Positions 44,018 through 54,332 of a DNA stretch of 64,000 nucleotides are shown piece by piece. The position numbers were made by a program, and so were the translations under genes. Origin of the DNA: Microterricola gilva. Its GTDB lineage: Bacteria; Actinomycetota; Actinomycetes; Actinomycetales; Microbacteriaceae. The stretch covers positions 3,472,001 through 3,536,000 of the forward strand of contig NZ_SHLC01000001.1 in NCBI RefSeq assembly GCF_004217495.1. The letters are read 5' to 3'. Positions within the stretch are counted from its first letter, which is position 1; each line of letters begins with the position of its first letter. Below the pieces are notes generated by a model. That model ran no database searches, was not told where the DNA came from, and saw nothing but the letters and a program-made list of their open reading frames with translations.

Positions 44018-44656
44018 TCAGCTCAGGCGTACCAGCGGGTTGAGCCCGACGGCCCGGTCCGCGGCGCCGGCCAGGCCGGCGCTCTCGAGCCAGTTGCCGA
44101 GCATACGGTAACCGCCCTCCGTGAGAACGGATTCCGGGTGGAACTGCACTCCATACAGCGGCGCCGTCGCGTGGCGGAGACCCATGATCACGCCGCCCTG
44201 CGTGCGTGAGGTCACGACGAGCTCCTCGGGAACCGTGGACTCGACGACGGCGAGCGAGTGGTACCTGGTGGCCGTGAACGGCTGCGGTACGCCTGCGTAG
44301 AAGTCGCTGTCGTCGTGGCTGACGAGTGAGGTCTTGCCGTGCATGAGCTCCTCGGCGTTCGTCACGGTCGCCCCGAATGCCTCGGCGATGGCCTGGTGCC
44401 CGAGGCAGACGCCGAGCAGCGGCTGTCCTGCGGCGAATGCGGCGCGCACCGTCGCGATCGAGACGCCGGCGTCGGCGGGCTTGCCGGGGCCTGGCGACAC
44501 CAGCACGGCGTCGAACTCGGCGGCACGCGCAGCGGCATCCGCGGCGGAGTAGTCGTCGTTGCGCACGACGACGGTCTCTGCGCCGAGCTCCTGCAGATAC
44601 CCGTTCAGGGTGTAGACAAAGCTGTCGTAGTTATCGATGACGAGTATGCGAGTCAT
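44018..44656 (-). CDS. pabA: PabA/TrpG, glutamine amidotransferase component II
   Basis: A 212-aa amidotransferase that supplies ammonia from glutamine to an aminodeoxychorismate or anthranilate synthase. The start MTRILVIDNYDSFVYTLNGY is typical, with SPGPGKPADAG, the active-site Cys84 in LLGVCLGHQAIAEAFG, and the His/Glu pair in YGVQFHPESVLTEGG. In actinobacteria this position near the pknB cluster is usually occupied by the folate-pathway enzyme (pabA), hence the symbol, but trpG activity is possible. Its ATG overlaps the stop of a 52-aa membrane protein gene, and the sortase gene precedes that, so three genes are linked. Confidence 0.9.
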   Translation of the reverse strand: MTRILVIDNYDSFVYTLNGYLQELGAETVVVRNDDYSAADAAARAAEFDAVLVSPGPGKPADAGVSIATVRAAFAAGQPLLGVCLGHQAIAEAFGATVTNAEELMHGKTSLVSHDDSDFYAGVPQPFTATRYHSLAVVESTVPEELVVTSRTQGGVIMGLRHATAPLYGVQFHPESVLTEGGYRMLGNWLESAGLAGAADRAVGLNPLVRLS

Positions 44657-44811
44657 GTTCCGACCGTTGCTTCCTGGTTGTTGATGAGCGTCTCCACCCA
44701 CGGGAAGACCCAGGTGAAGAGGGAGTAGAGGACCGCGACCACGAGCAGCAGCACGAGAATGATGCGTACCCAGATCGGTCCGGGGAGAACCCGCCACAAT
44801 GCACCGTACAT
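44653..44811 (-). CDS. Small single-pass membrane protein between sortase and pabA
   Basis: A 52-residue reading frame beginning MYGALWRVLPGPIWVRII, with a strongly hydrophobic helix (IILVLLLVVAVLYSLFTWVF) and ending NNQEATVGT. It overlaps the pabA start by 4 bp (ACATGAC) and begins 3 bp after the sortase stop, with AGGAGGG about 10 nt before its ATG. The precise fit between its neighbours and the ribosome site make it a real gene. I recognise no family. A link to the sortase or to the cell division genes is only suggested by position. Confidence 0.8.
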   Translation of the reverse strand: MYGALWRVLPGPIWVRIILVLLLVVAVLYSLFTWVFPWVETLINNQEATVGT

Positions 44812-44814
44812 CGG

Positions 44815-45609
44815 TCAGCCCTCCTGCGCCTGAGCGGCGACTTGTGCGGCAATCTCGGCCGGCGGCCCAGCGCTGAGAGGCTGCCAGCTCTCGAACACGC
44901 CGTAGGCGATGATGCGCTCGTCGGTGGAGAGCAGCGGATTGCAACTGGTCAATGTGATGAGCCGCTCAGCGGGCGCGACGCCCTCCTGGCGTGGAACGGG
45001 CGCGAGAACGTCACCAGCACTCGGCTGCACATACTCAAGATTGCGGAATCGGTATGTGTAGTAGCCGTCCGGCGTCTGCACGTAGATCCCGTCGCCGAGC
45101 TGGAGCTCGTTGATCAGGTGCATGCCCCCGCCCCACGCACTGCGGTGCGCCGCCAACGCCATGTTTCCGACCTCGCCGGGCATCTGGGTGTTCTCGTAGC
45201 GTCCGACGCCGAGATACATGCTGTTCAGGACATCAAAGGTCGTGCCCACCGCGATGTTGCGCGCATACTCCGGCCCATAGCGCGGAACATAGAGCACGCC
45301 GAGAATCTCGCCGTGTTCGGGAGGGGCGGCCACGGGTGGCTCACCGTAGTCGATCGGCGTCGCCGGGTCCGCCGGCTCCTGCGGGGTGACGGGTGCTTCG
45401 GCTTGCCCAATCCATTCCTGGCTCTGGGATGCCGCGGAACTCGTCTGTTGATTGGCCATCACGGCGTCGTTCCACCACAGCTGCCAGGCGAGGAAGAGCA
45501 GCACGAGCACGCCGGCGGTGATCAGTAACTCACCGAGGACACCAACGACGCTGACGCGTCGCCTGGCGCGACGCCGCCTCGTCGGGGTCGCAACGTGGGC
45601 CTCGGTCAT
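44815..45609 (-). CDS. srtE: Class E sortase
   Basis: A 264-aa sortase. A basic N-terminus (TRRRRARRRVSVV) precedes one membrane segment (residues 21-43) and a Pro/Ala-rich linker. The sortase barrel begins near residue 100 (EILGVLYVPRYGPEYARNIA). The triad is His155 in NMALAAHRSAWGGG, Cys223 in LITLTSCNPLLSTDERII and Arg232. Class E enzymes attach LAXTG-type proteins or pilins to the wall. TAGGAT lies 6 nt before the ATG, so it may be leaderless; crgA diverges about 80 bp away. No substrate with a sorting signal is encoded in the window. Confidence 0.93.
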   Translation of the reverse strand: MTEAHVATPTRRRRARRRVSVVGVLGELLITAGVLVLLFLAWQLWWNDAVMANQQTSSAASQSQEWIGQAEAPVTPQEPADPATPIDYGEPPVAAPPEHGEILGVLYVPRYGPEYARNIAVGTTFDVLNSMYLGVGRYENTQMPGEVGNMALAAHRSAWGGGMHLINELQLGDGIYVQTPDGYYTYRFRNLEYVQPSAGDVLAPVPRQEGVAPAERLITLTSCNPLLSTDERIIAYGVFESWQPLSAGPPAEIAAQVAAQAQEG

Positions 45610-45674
45610 GGCCCAATCCTATTCGAGCCATGCCCGGCGCCCCGCTGTGCTCAGCAACTCCGAGGTGATCAGGA

Positions 45675-45680
45675 TAGAAT
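45675..45680 (+). promoter_or_regulatory. -10 hexamer TAGAAT for crgA, leaderless type
   Basis: TAGAAT is followed by 7 nt and the ATG of crgA. There is no ribosome site in the 7 nt. Confidence 0.5.
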
Positions 45681-45687
45681 CGCTCGC

Positions 45688-45930
45688 ATGGCACGCACGA
45701 AATCATCGAAGCCCGCACCTGTGGTTGACAACCGTTCCGGTGAAGACGCCCCGAACGCGGTCTGGTTCAAGCCCGTGATGTTCGGCTTCATGCTGCTCGG
45801 GCTGGTGTGGATCATCGTCTTCTACGTCAGCCAGGGCGCCTGGCCCGTCGCCGCGCTCGGTTCGTGGAACATCCTGGTTGGCTTCGGCATCGCCTTCATC
45901 GGCTTCCTCATGACGACCCGCTGGCGCTGA
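45688..45930 (+). CDS. crgA: Cell division protein CrgA
   Basis: An 80-aa actinobacterial septation protein. A basic N-terminus (MARTKSSKPAPVVDN) is followed by NAVWFKPVMFGFMLLGLVWI, a short loop and the second membrane helix WNILVGFGIAFIGFLMTTRW. CrgA interacts with FtsZ, FtsQ and PBPs in mycobacteria and Streptomyces. The size and the two-helix layout fit the family closely. It diverges from the sortase gene, and a strong terminator follows 21 bp after its stop. Confidence 0.95.
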   Translation: MARTKSSKPAPVVDNRSGEDAPNAVWFKPVMFGFMLLGLVWIIVFYVSQGAWPVAALGSWNILVGFGIAFIGFLMTTRWR

Positions 45931-45951
45931 CGCCACCCCCATCGACGATCT

Positions 45952-45983
45952 GGTCGCCGCCCCATGGGGCGGCGACCATTTTT
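45952..45983 (+). terminator. Rho-independent terminator of crgA
   Basis: GGTCGCCGCCCCA and TGGGGCGGCGACC form a perfect 13-bp stem with no loop bases beyond the centre, followed by ATTTTTG. It points away from crgA. Confidence 0.92.
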
Positions 45984-46031
45984 GTGTCGGCTGGCGGTCG
46001 CGACCCCGAGCGGTGTAACCCCATTAGAAAG

Positions 46032-46131
46032 TTATCCACAGCCGTTTACCCGTGTGGAAAGTTACATCCGTGTAATTATCCCCAGTGTTAATAACCCTGT
46101 GGATAGATTCTGTGGAGAACTCTGTGGAGAG
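46032..46131. other. DnaA-box cluster between convergent genes
   Basis: One perfect box TTATCCACA (46032-46040); three with one mismatch: TTATCCCCA (46076-46084), TGTGGATAG (46098-46106), TGTGGAGAA (46111-46119); two weaker: TGTGGAAAG (46053-46061) and TGTGGAGAG (46123-46131). The stretch is AT-rich for this genome and includes TTACA-N4-TGTAA and TTAATAA. It lies after the crgA terminator and just beyond the rhomboid gene stop, so it is not a promoter of either gene. Confidence 0.75.
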
Positions 46132-46142
46132 ATTCGGGCCCG

Positions 46143-46997
46143 TCAGAACAGCGGGAAGAAGAAATAGCGCAGGCTGAGGAGCACCAGAACGAGCGAGAAC
46201 GCCACGAGGAGGACGATCTGCAGCTTCTGCTGATCGCGCTTGCGCGTCTCGACGAAGATCAGTCCGACGACGGCACCACCGATGAGACCACCGAGGTGCG
46301 CCTGCCATGCGATGTTCATGCCGGGGATGAAGCCGATGACGAGGTTGATGCCGACCAGCACCAGCAGCTGCGTGGCATTGCCACCGAGCCGCCGCTGAAT
46401 AACGAGGAACGCACCCATCAGAGCGAAGATGGCGCCGGAGGCCCCGACCACAGGGGTGAGGGGGTCACTCAGCAGCAGAACGCCGACCGATCCGGCGAAT
46501 CCGCCGATCAGGTAGAGCGCGAGGAACCGCCAGCGCCCGAGCAGCTGTTCGAGCAACTGCCCGAAGATCCACAGCGTGTACATGTTGAGCAGCACGTGGA
46601 AGATGAAGCCGGTCGAGTGCACGAACATCGACGTGATCATGCGCCACGGCTCGAACGATCCCGGGTGCGAGTACACGCCGGCGTACCAGAGCGCGCCGGT
46701 CACCTGGCTGCCGATGACGGGCAGGACCTGCAGCACGAAGACGAGCAGGGTGATGCCGATGAGGCTGTATGTCACAACCGGTGCGCCGCGTCCCGTCATC
46801 CGGGTCAACAGCGCCGACTTGGTGCGGGGCGCCGATGCCCGCTGCTCACGCATGCACTCAGGGCAGATAACGCCAACTGCCCCGACTGTTTGACAGTCGG
46901 GGCAGATGGTACGGCCACAACGCTGACAGAGCACGAAGCTCTGACGCGAGGGGTGCCGGTAGCAGTAGTTTGCCGCCGAGTCCGGCACCGAGCTCAT
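46143..46997 (-). CDS. Rhomboid-family intramembrane serine protease
   Basis: A 284-aa protease. The N-terminal 50 residues hold a B-box/zinc-ribbon-like set of Cys and His (CYRHPSRQSFVLCQRCGRTI, CPDC and CPEC). The rhomboid domain with six or seven membrane segments follows: HVLLNMYTLWIFG (His134/Asn138), the nucleophile Ser187 in VVGASGAIFALMGAF, and the catalytic His234 in WQAHLGGLIGG. It cleaves single-pass membrane proteins; the substrate is unknown. It lies 7 bp after ppiA on the same strand and is probably cotranscribed. A DnaA-box cluster lies just beyond its stop. Confidence 0.93.
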   Translation of the reverse strand: MSSVPDSAANYCYRHPSRQSFVLCQRCGRTICPDCQTVGAVGVICPECMREQRASAPRTKSALLTRMTGRGAPVVTYSLIGITLLVFVLQVLPVIGSQVTGALWYAGVYSHPGSFEPWRMITSMFVHSTGFIFHVLLNMYTLWIFGQLLEQLLGRWRFLALYLIGGFAGSVGVLLLSDPLTPVVGASGAIFALMGAFLVIQRRLGGNATQLLVLVGINLVIGFIPGMNIAWQAHLGGLIGGAVVGLIFVETRKRDQQKLQIVLLVAFSLVLVLLSLRYFFFPLF

Positions 46998-47004
46998 GCG
47001 AAGC

Positions 47005-47544
47005 CTAGAGCTGCTCGATGGTGATGCTCTCGATGACGACGTCGTCGAGGGGACGGTCACGGCCGTCGGTGGGAACCGAGCCGAGCTTGTCGACGATGGC
47101 GCGAGAGTCGGCGTCTTCGACGGCGCCGAAGATGGAGTGCTTGCCCTGGAGCCAGGTGGTCGGGGCAGTGGTGATGAAGAACTGCGAACCGTTGGTTCCG
47201 CGACCGCCCTGGATGCCCGCGTTGGCCATGGCCAGCATGTAGGGCTGGGTGAAGTCGAGGTCGGGGCTGATCTCATCGTCGAACTGGTAGCCGGGGCCGC
47301 CGATGCCCTGGCCGAGCGGGTCGCCGCCCTGGATCATGAATCCGGGGATGATGCGGTGGAAGACGACACCGTTGTAGAGCGGCGTGTTGCTCTTCTCGCC
47401 CGTGCTCGGGTGGGTCCATTCCTGCTCACCGGTGGCGAGTCCGACGAAGTTGCGGACGGTCTTCGGGGCATGGTTGCCGAACAGGTTCACCTTGATCGGG
47501 CCGTAGTTGGTGTTGAGCGTTGCGACAGCGGTGTGCTTGGACAT
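47005..47544 (-). CDS. ppiA: Peptidyl-prolyl cis-trans isomerase, cyclophilin type
   Basis: A 179-aa cytoplasmic cyclophilin. KVNLFGNHAPKTVRNFVGLA, VVFHRIIPGFMIQGGDPLGQ (the catalytic Arg and Phe region), GTNGSQFFITTAPTTWLQGK and HSIFGAVEDADSRAIVDKL are typical. It catalyses proline isomerisation during folding. There is no signal peptide. In actinobacteria ppiA commonly lies near gyrA and the rhomboid gene, as here. GAGAAT precedes the ATG by 6 nt, resembling the leaderless genes with one base changed. Confidence 0.95.
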   Translation of the reverse strand: MSKHTAVATLNTNYGPIKVNLFGNHAPKTVRNFVGLATGEQEWTHPSTGEKSNTPLYNGVVFHRIIPGFMIQGGDPLGQGIGGPGYQFDDEISPDLDFTQPYMLAMANAGIQGGRGTNGSQFFITTAPTTWLQGKHSIFGAVEDADSRAIVDKLGSVPTDGRDRPLDDVVIESITIEQL

Positions 47545-47678
47545 AGCAACATTCTCTCACAGGCATCCTGGCCGTCCCGCGATGTTCGCGCGCAACGAAC
47601 TGCAAACTCTCGCCCCGTTCACAGCCCATTCGGTGGCAAGATGGTAGCTGTTCGCCAGAGACACGATGGAGGGTCCGA

Positions 47679-48203
47679 ATGAGCCTGTCACGAAAGCGTC
47701 GCAAAGAACTCGACCACCTGCGCAGTAGCGCCGAAGAATTGTGGGAGCACCAGCAGGCCGTCCTCGACCACGCCAACGGCGTCGCCCGCGAGGCCAGCCG
47801 TCAGCTCGGCCACCTCACCCGCGAAGAGGTCGCCCCTCGCGTGCGGGAGAGCTACGCGACCTACGTACGCCCGGGAGTGGACACCGCCCGCGAGTTCGCC
47901 AGGGGAACCGGTGCAACGATCGAGCGCGCCGTCGTGCCCGCACTCGGCAACGCCATCGGCGCTGTGATGAGCGTCGGCGACGTCGCCCGTGATGCCCGAG
48001 TGCGTGCCGCCTTCAACCGCGTCGCACAGCAGAAGGTCGTCGTGCCGGAGAAGAAGAGTTCCGGTATCGGCGGAACGATTGCCCTGACGGCGGCCGTGCT
48101 GGTCGCTGCGGGCGTCGCCTACGCGGTCTGGCAGACCTTCCGAGCGGATGACGAGCTCTGGGTCGCCGATGACGAGACCCCGTTCGACGGGCCGCGCGCC
48201 TAG
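47679..48203 (+). CDS. Conserved actinobacterial membrane protein, unknown function
   Basis: A 174-aa protein beginning MSLSRKRRKELDHLRSSAEE. The first 120 residues are charged and probably helical, with repeated Ala-rich segments (VAREASRQLGHLTREEVAPR, SYATYVRPGVDTAREFARGT). One membrane segment (GIGGTIALTAAVLVAAGVAY, about residues 128-150) is followed by an acidic end. GGAGGG precedes the ATG. I do not recognise a named family; the shape recalls DUF5324-like or YtxH-like envelope proteins of actinobacteria. It is encoded alone, divergent from ppiA, and ends in a good terminator. Confidence 0.75.
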   Translation: MSLSRKRRKELDHLRSSAEELWEHQQAVLDHANGVAREASRQLGHLTREEVAPRVRESYATYVRPGVDTAREFARGTGATIERAVVPALGNAIGAVMSVGDVARDARVRAAFNRVAQQKVVVPEKKSSGIGGTIALTAAVLVAAGVAYAVWQTFRADDELWVADDETPFDGPRA

Positions 48204-48220
48204 TCGAACCCAGTCGATCG

Positions 48221-48248
48221 GCCGTCACCCCGCGGGGTGGCGGCTTTT
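48221..48248 (+). terminator. Rho-independent terminator
   Basis: GCCGTCACCCC and GGGGTGGCGGC form an 11-bp stem (one G-T pair) around GC, followed by TTTTCG. It lies between the membrane protein gene and the convergent NUDIX gene. Confidence 0.85.
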
Positions 48249-48284
48249 CGTTTTCTTCACCCGCTGGTCTGCTGGTAGCGCAGC

Positions 48285-48731
48285 TCAGCGCTCATCGGGG
48301 ATGCCGTTGGCCGGCATACGCTCATTCAGTGCCAGGGCAATGCGCACGAGCTCGACGGTCTTGAGGCTCTCGAGCTCGTCGAGTGGAACCCACCGCGCCT
48401 CGTCACTGGAACCGTCGAGCTCGTGGGTGATCTCCCCCGAGATGATGTGCGCCCGGTAGAGCACGCGAATGGCGTTGAGCGGGTGTGTGGCACCCGCGAT
48501 GCGTGAGCGGGCGGATATGACGTGATTGTCGATGCCCAGGAGCACATCGAGGCCCGCGTGGTAGCCGGTTTCCTCGAAGATCTCCCGCACGGCGGTCTGC
48601 GCTGGGTTCTCGCCGCCCTCCAGGCCGCCTCCTGGAAGCGTCCATCCGCTTCGCCCGTGCTCATTCCAGTGTGCGAGCAGAATGCACCCGTCGCGAATGA
48701 TCACCCCGTAGGCAGCAACCCTGATGTCCAT
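48285..48731 (-). CDS. NUDIX hydrolase
   Basis: A 148-aa enzyme. The NUDIX box is GGGLEGGENPAQTAVREIFE followed by ETGY, fitting the consensus G-x5-E-x7-REUxEExGU. RVAAYGVIIRDGCILLAHWN and the later ARWVPLDELESL belong to the fold. The substrate is not predictable. TAGTGT lies 6 nt before the ATG, so the mRNA may be leaderless. It is convergent with the membrane protein gene and downstream of the two tRNA genes, from which a terminator separates it. Confidence 0.9.
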   Translation of the reverse strand: MDIRVAAYGVIIRDGCILLAHWNEHGRSGWTLPGGGLEGGENPAQTAVREIFEETGYHAGLDVLLGIDNHVISARSRIAGATHPLNAIRVLYRAHIISGEITHELDGSSDEARWVPLDELESLKTVELVRIALALNERMPANGIPDER

Positions 48732-48777
48732 GCCGCAACACTAGTGCCGCTGACGACTCGATCGACCGGTTAAACAG

Positions 48778-48805
48778 AAGAAGGCCGACTCTCGTCGGCC
48801 TTCTT
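48778..48805. terminator. Terminator after tRNA-Ala
   Basis: AAGAAGGCCGAC pairs perfectly with GTCGGCCTTCTT around a 4-nt loop. The minus-strand tRNAs run into it, and T-rich sequence is found on both sides. Confidence 0.85.
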
Positions 48806-48821
48806 TTCTGATCTGTGACTG

Positions 48822-48894
48822 TGGAGCCTGGGAGAATCGAACTCCCGACATCCTGCTTGCAAAGCAGGCGCTCTACCAACTGAGCTAAGGCCCC
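48822..48894 (-). tRNA. tRNA-Ala (anticodon TGC)
   Basis: A 73-nt tRNA. The acceptor GGGGCCT pairs with AGGCTCC, with A as discriminator. The anticodon loop TTTGCAA gives TGC, and the T-arm has GTTCGATTC. CCA is not encoded. It lies 67 bp after tRNA-Ile, the usual pair near gyrA in actinobacteria. Confidence 0.96.
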
Positions 48895-48961
48895 GCGGAG
48901 AAGATTCTGGGAATCTTCACCGTAGGAATGACCGGTGCAATTACTTGTTCCAGCCATTTCG

Positions 48962-49035
48962 TGGGGATACCAGGACTTGAACCTGGGACCTCTTCGTTAT
49001 CAGCGAAGCGCTCTAACCGCCTGAGCTATATCCCC
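48962..49035 (-). tRNA. tRNA-Ile (anticodon GAT)
   Basis: A 74-nt tRNA. The acceptor GGGGATA pairs with TATCCCC, with A as discriminator. The anticodon loop CTGATAA gives GAT, and the T-arm has GTTCAAGTC. CCA is not encoded. It is followed by tRNA-Ala on the same strand. Confidence 0.96.
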
Positions 49036-49105
49036 GAATGGGCAGATATGAGACTACCTGACCACTGCCCGAAAGGTGAAATCGGGCACGTATTCCCGCG
49101 CGCGT

Positions 49106-49510
49106 CTAATTGTTCGTGAAGCCGACGAGCACGCCGCCGGTGACCTTCACGCTGAGGTTGTAGAGCACGGCCATGATGGCGCCGAGCGCCGTCACGACGA
49201 CGAGATCGAGCAGCGCGACGACGACGGTGAACCCCATCACCTGCGGCAGGGAGAGGATCTCGGAGAGGCTCTGAGCCCCGCCGGTGATGTCCTTGAAGAG
49301 CTTGTCGGCCTCATCGAAGATGCCGGTCGAGTCAAGCACCGTGTAGATCAGGAACGTGCCGACAATCGTGATGATCGCCAGGCAGATCGAGACCAGGAAC
49401 GACAGCTTCACGGCCGACCAGAAGTCGACGTAGACCAGCTTCAGGCGCACCTGCTTGGTCGACGGACGTCGATTGGATTTCTTCGCCAGCTTGTCAGCGA
49501 CACTACTCAT
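49106..49510 (-). CDS. DUF3566 membrane protein
   Basis: A 134-aa protein with two membrane segments. [20 protein letters not shown], then [20 protein letters not shown], is the DUF3566 signature, and [20 protein letters not shown] forms the second hydrophobic region. It overlaps the end of gyrA by 8 bp and is encoded at the same position in most actinobacteria (next to gyrA). In mycobacteria a related protein (CwsA-like region) affects cell wall growth, but equivalence is not shown here. The ribosome site is inside gyrA. Confidence 0.88.
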   Translation of the reverse strand: MSSVADKLAKKSNRRPSTKQVRLKLVYVDFWSAVKLSFLVSICLAIITIVGTFLIYTVLDSTGIFDEADKLFKDITGGAQSLSEILSLPQVMGFTVVVALLDLVVVTALGAIMAVLYNLSVKVTGGVLVGFTNN

Positions 49511-52085
49511 TTACGGTTTCATCCTTCCCGGGTTCGCCCTCTGGCGCATCCGACTCCTCGTCGGCGTTCTCCAGATTGCGTTCGGTGTTTTTCGCGATGG
49601 CGATGATTCGATCGTCATCGGCAAATTTGGCGAATACAACGCCCATTGTGTCGCGCCCCTTGGCAGGGACTTCAGCGACGTCAGAGCGTACCACCTTGCC
49701 GCTGGCAAGAACCACAAGGACCTCGTCCTGCTCCTCGACGATGATCGCGCCGGCCAGATCGCCACGGTCCTCGCTCAGCTTGGCCACCTTGATGCCCAGA
49801 CCGTTGCGGTTCTGCAGTCGGTACTGGTCGACGGACGTGCGCTTGGCGTATCCGCCCTCGGTCACGACGAAGACGTAGCCCTCGTCGCTGACGACCGATG
49901 CGTCCAGCAGCTCGTCGTCACCGCGGAAGTGCATTCCGCCGACGCCGGAGGTGCTGCGGCCCATCGGGCGCAGGGCCTCGTCACTGGCCTTGAAGCGGAT
50001 CGACATTCCCTTGCGCGAGACGAGCAGCACGTCGTCGTCCTCGTTCAGCAGCATCGCCGAGACCAGGGCGTCGCCCTCGCGCAGCTTGATGGCGATGATG
50101 CCGCGGGACCGATTGGTGTCGTACTCGGAGAGCGCCGTCTTCTTGATCAGGCCGTCACGGGTGGCGAGCACCAGGTACGTCGCAACCGCGTAGTCGCGGA
50201 TGTCGAGGATCTGTGTGATCTCCTCGTCCGGCTGCATCTCGAGCAGGTTCGCGACGTGCTGGCCCTTCGCGTCGCGGCCGGCCTCCTGGATCTCGTAGGC
50301 CTTGGCACGGTAGACGCGGCCGGCGTTGGTGAAGAACAGGAGCCAGTGGTGCGTCGTCGTGACGAAGAAGTGCTCGACGACGTCATCCGCGCGCAGCTGG
50401 GCGCCCTTGACACCCTTGCCGCCACGGTGCTGGCTGCGGTAGTTGTCGCTTCGGGTGCGCTTGACGTAGCCGCCGCGGGTGACGGTGACGACCATCTCCT
50501 CCTCGGGGATGAGGTCTTCGATGCTCATGTCGCCGTCGTAGCCGTACATGATCTCCGTGCGGCGGTCATCACCGAACTTCGCGGTGACCTCGGCCAGCTC
50601 GTCGATGATGATCTGGCGCTGGCGGGTCTCGGATGCGAGGATCGCGTGGAACTCGGCGATCGCCAGCTCGAGCTCGTTCAAGCGGTCGATGATCTTCTGG
50701 CGCTCGAGGGCGGCCAGTCGACGCAGCTGCATGGCGAGGATCGCGTCGGCCTGCAACTGGTCGACGCCGAGCAGGTCCATCAGGCCGAGGCGTGCCTTCT
50801 CGACATCCGGGGAGCGGCGGATGAGGGCGATGACCTCGTCGAGGGCGTCGAGCGCCTTCACGTAGCCGCGCTGGATGTGTGCCTCTGCTTCGGCTTTCTT
50901 CAGGCGGAACTGGGTGCGGCGGACGATGACCTCGACCTGGTGCATGACCCAGGCGTGGATGAAGCCGTCGATCGAGAGCGTGCGCGGGATGCCATCGACG
51001 ATGGCGAGCATGTTCGCACCGAAGTTCTCCTGCAGCTGGGTGTGCTTGTAGAGGTTGTTCAGCACGACCTTGGCGACGGCGTCGCGCTTGAGCACGATGA
51101 CGAGGCGCTGGCCGGTGCGACCGGAGGTCTCGTCGCGGATGTCGGCGATGCCGCTGATCTTGCCGTCCTTGACCAGGTCGGCGATCTTGATCGCGAGGTT
51201 GTCCGGGTTGACCTGGTACGGCAGCTCGGTCACGACCAGGCAGGTACGGTTCTGGATCTCTTCGACATTGACGACGGCGCGCATCGTGATGGAGCCGCGG
51301 CCGGTGCGCTGGGCGTCGTGGATCCCCTTGACGCCGAGGATCTGGGCGCCGGTCGGGAAGTCGGGCCCCTTGATGCGCTGCATGAGCGCCTCTTGCAGCT
51401 CTTCGCGCGTCGCGTCGGGGTTCTCGAGGTACCACTGGGCACCGGCTGCCACCTCGCGCAGGTTGTGCGGCGGGATGTTCGTGGCCATGCCGACCGCGAT
51501 GCCGACCGAGCCGTTGACGAGCAGGTTCGGGAAGCGGGACGGCAGAACCGACGGCTCCTGGGTGCGGCCGTCGTAGTTGTCCTGGAAGTCGACGGTGTCC
51601 TCGTCGATGTCGCGGACCATCTCGAGGGCGAGCGGGGCCATCTTGGTCTCGGTGTATCGCGGGGCTGCGGCGCCGTCGTTGCCGGGTGAGCCGAAGTTGC
51701 CCTGGCCGAGGGCCAGCGGGTAGCGCAGGCTCCACGGCTGCACGAGGCGCACCAGCGCGTCGTAGATGGAGCTGTCACCGTGCGGGTGGAACTGGCCCAT
51801 CACGTCGCCGACGACGCGCGAGCATTTGGAGAAGGCCTTGTCCGGGCGGTAGCCGCCGTCGAACATCGCATAGATAACGCGGCGGTGCACCGGCTTCAGA
51901 CCGTCGCGTACATCGGGAAGCGCACGCCCGACGATGACGCTCATGGCGTAGTCGAGGTAGGACCGCTGCATTTCCAGCTGCAGATCGACCTGGTCGATCT
52001 TGCCGTGCGCCTTGAACGTGTCGGCGACCTGCTGCTCGTCGGCGCTCAGCTGTTCGCCACCGGTGATGTTGTCTTCGTCTGCCAT
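49503..52085 (-). CDS. gyrA: DNA gyrase subunit A
   Basis: An 860-aa type II topoisomerase subunit that cuts and rejoins DNA. The catalytic Tyr144 is in [14 protein letters not shown]. The quinolone region [15 protein letters not shown] has Ser105 and Asp109 at the positions of E. coli Ser83 and Asp87, which are the drug-sensitive residues. The GyrA box appears as [10 protein letters not shown] in the C-terminal wrapping domain, and the protein ends in an acidic tail. It is downstream of gyrB on the same strand, with a repeat-rich 146-bp spacer between, and its end overlaps the DUF3566 gene. Confidence 0.98.
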   Translation of the reverse strand: MADEDNITGGEQLSADEQQVADTFKAHGKIDQVDLQLEMQRSYLDYAMSVIVGRALPDVRDGLKPVHRRVIYAMFDGGYRPDKAFSKCSRVVGDVMGQFHPHGDSSIYDALVRLVQPWSLRYPLALGQGNFGSPGNDGAAAPRYTETKMAPLALEMVRDIDEDTVDFQDNYDGRTQEPSVLPSRFPNLLVNGSVGIAVGMATNIPPHNLREVAAGAQWYLENPDATREELQEALMQRIKGPDFPTGAQILGVKGIHDAQRTGRGSITMRAVVNVEEIQNRTCLVVTELPYQVNPDNLAIKIADLVKDGKISGIADIRDETSGRTGQRLVIVLKRDAVAKVVLNNLYKHTQLQENFGANMLAIVDGIPRTLSIDGFIHAWVMHQVEVIVRRTQFRLKKAEAEAHIQRGYVKALDALDEVIALIRRSPDVEKARLGLMDLLGVDQLQADAILAMQLRRLAALERQKIIDRLNELELAIAEFHAILASETRQRQIIIDELAEVTAKFGDDRRTEIMYGYDGDMSIEDLIPEEEMVVTVTRGGYVKRTRSDNYRSQHRGGKGVKGAQLRADDVVEHFFVTTTHHWLLFFTNAGRVYRAKAYEIQEAGRDAKGQHVANLLEMQPDEEITQILDIRDYAVATYLVLATRDGLIKKTALSEYDTNRSRGIIAIKLREGDALVSAMLLNEDDDVLLVSRKGMSIRFKASDEALRPMGRSTSGVGGMHFRGDDELLDASVVSDEGYVFVVTEGGYAKRTSVDQYRLQNRNGLGIKVAKLSEDRGDLAGAIIVEEQDEVLVVLASGKVVRSDVAEVPAKGRDTMGVVFAKFADDDRIIAIAKNTERNLENADEESDAPEGEPGKDETVNE

Positions 52086-52165
52086 TTGTCTTCTCGTCTA
52101 CTTCTTACTCAAGTTCGTACGGGTGCTCTCAGAGGCTTCGCCGCAGCGCGTGCCGTGAGGGCTTC

Positions 52166-54217
<2,052 letters not shown>

Positions 54218-54332
54218 TTAGGCTCCTGACCGTCGTTTAGGCGACTCCCCATGCTACCAAGAAGGGCACCATCCCCGGGGAGATTTCGCGATCTGACGGC
54301 CTTGATTTCGGCAGTTGACCGAATTTGTTTGC

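Noticed and set aside
49455-51689. Very long open frame on the plus strand opposite gyrA (about 744 codons)
   Set aside because: It mirrors gyrA codon positions; its protein is Asp/Val/Leu/Arg-rich without any fold and no ribosome site. It is a GC-bias shadow.
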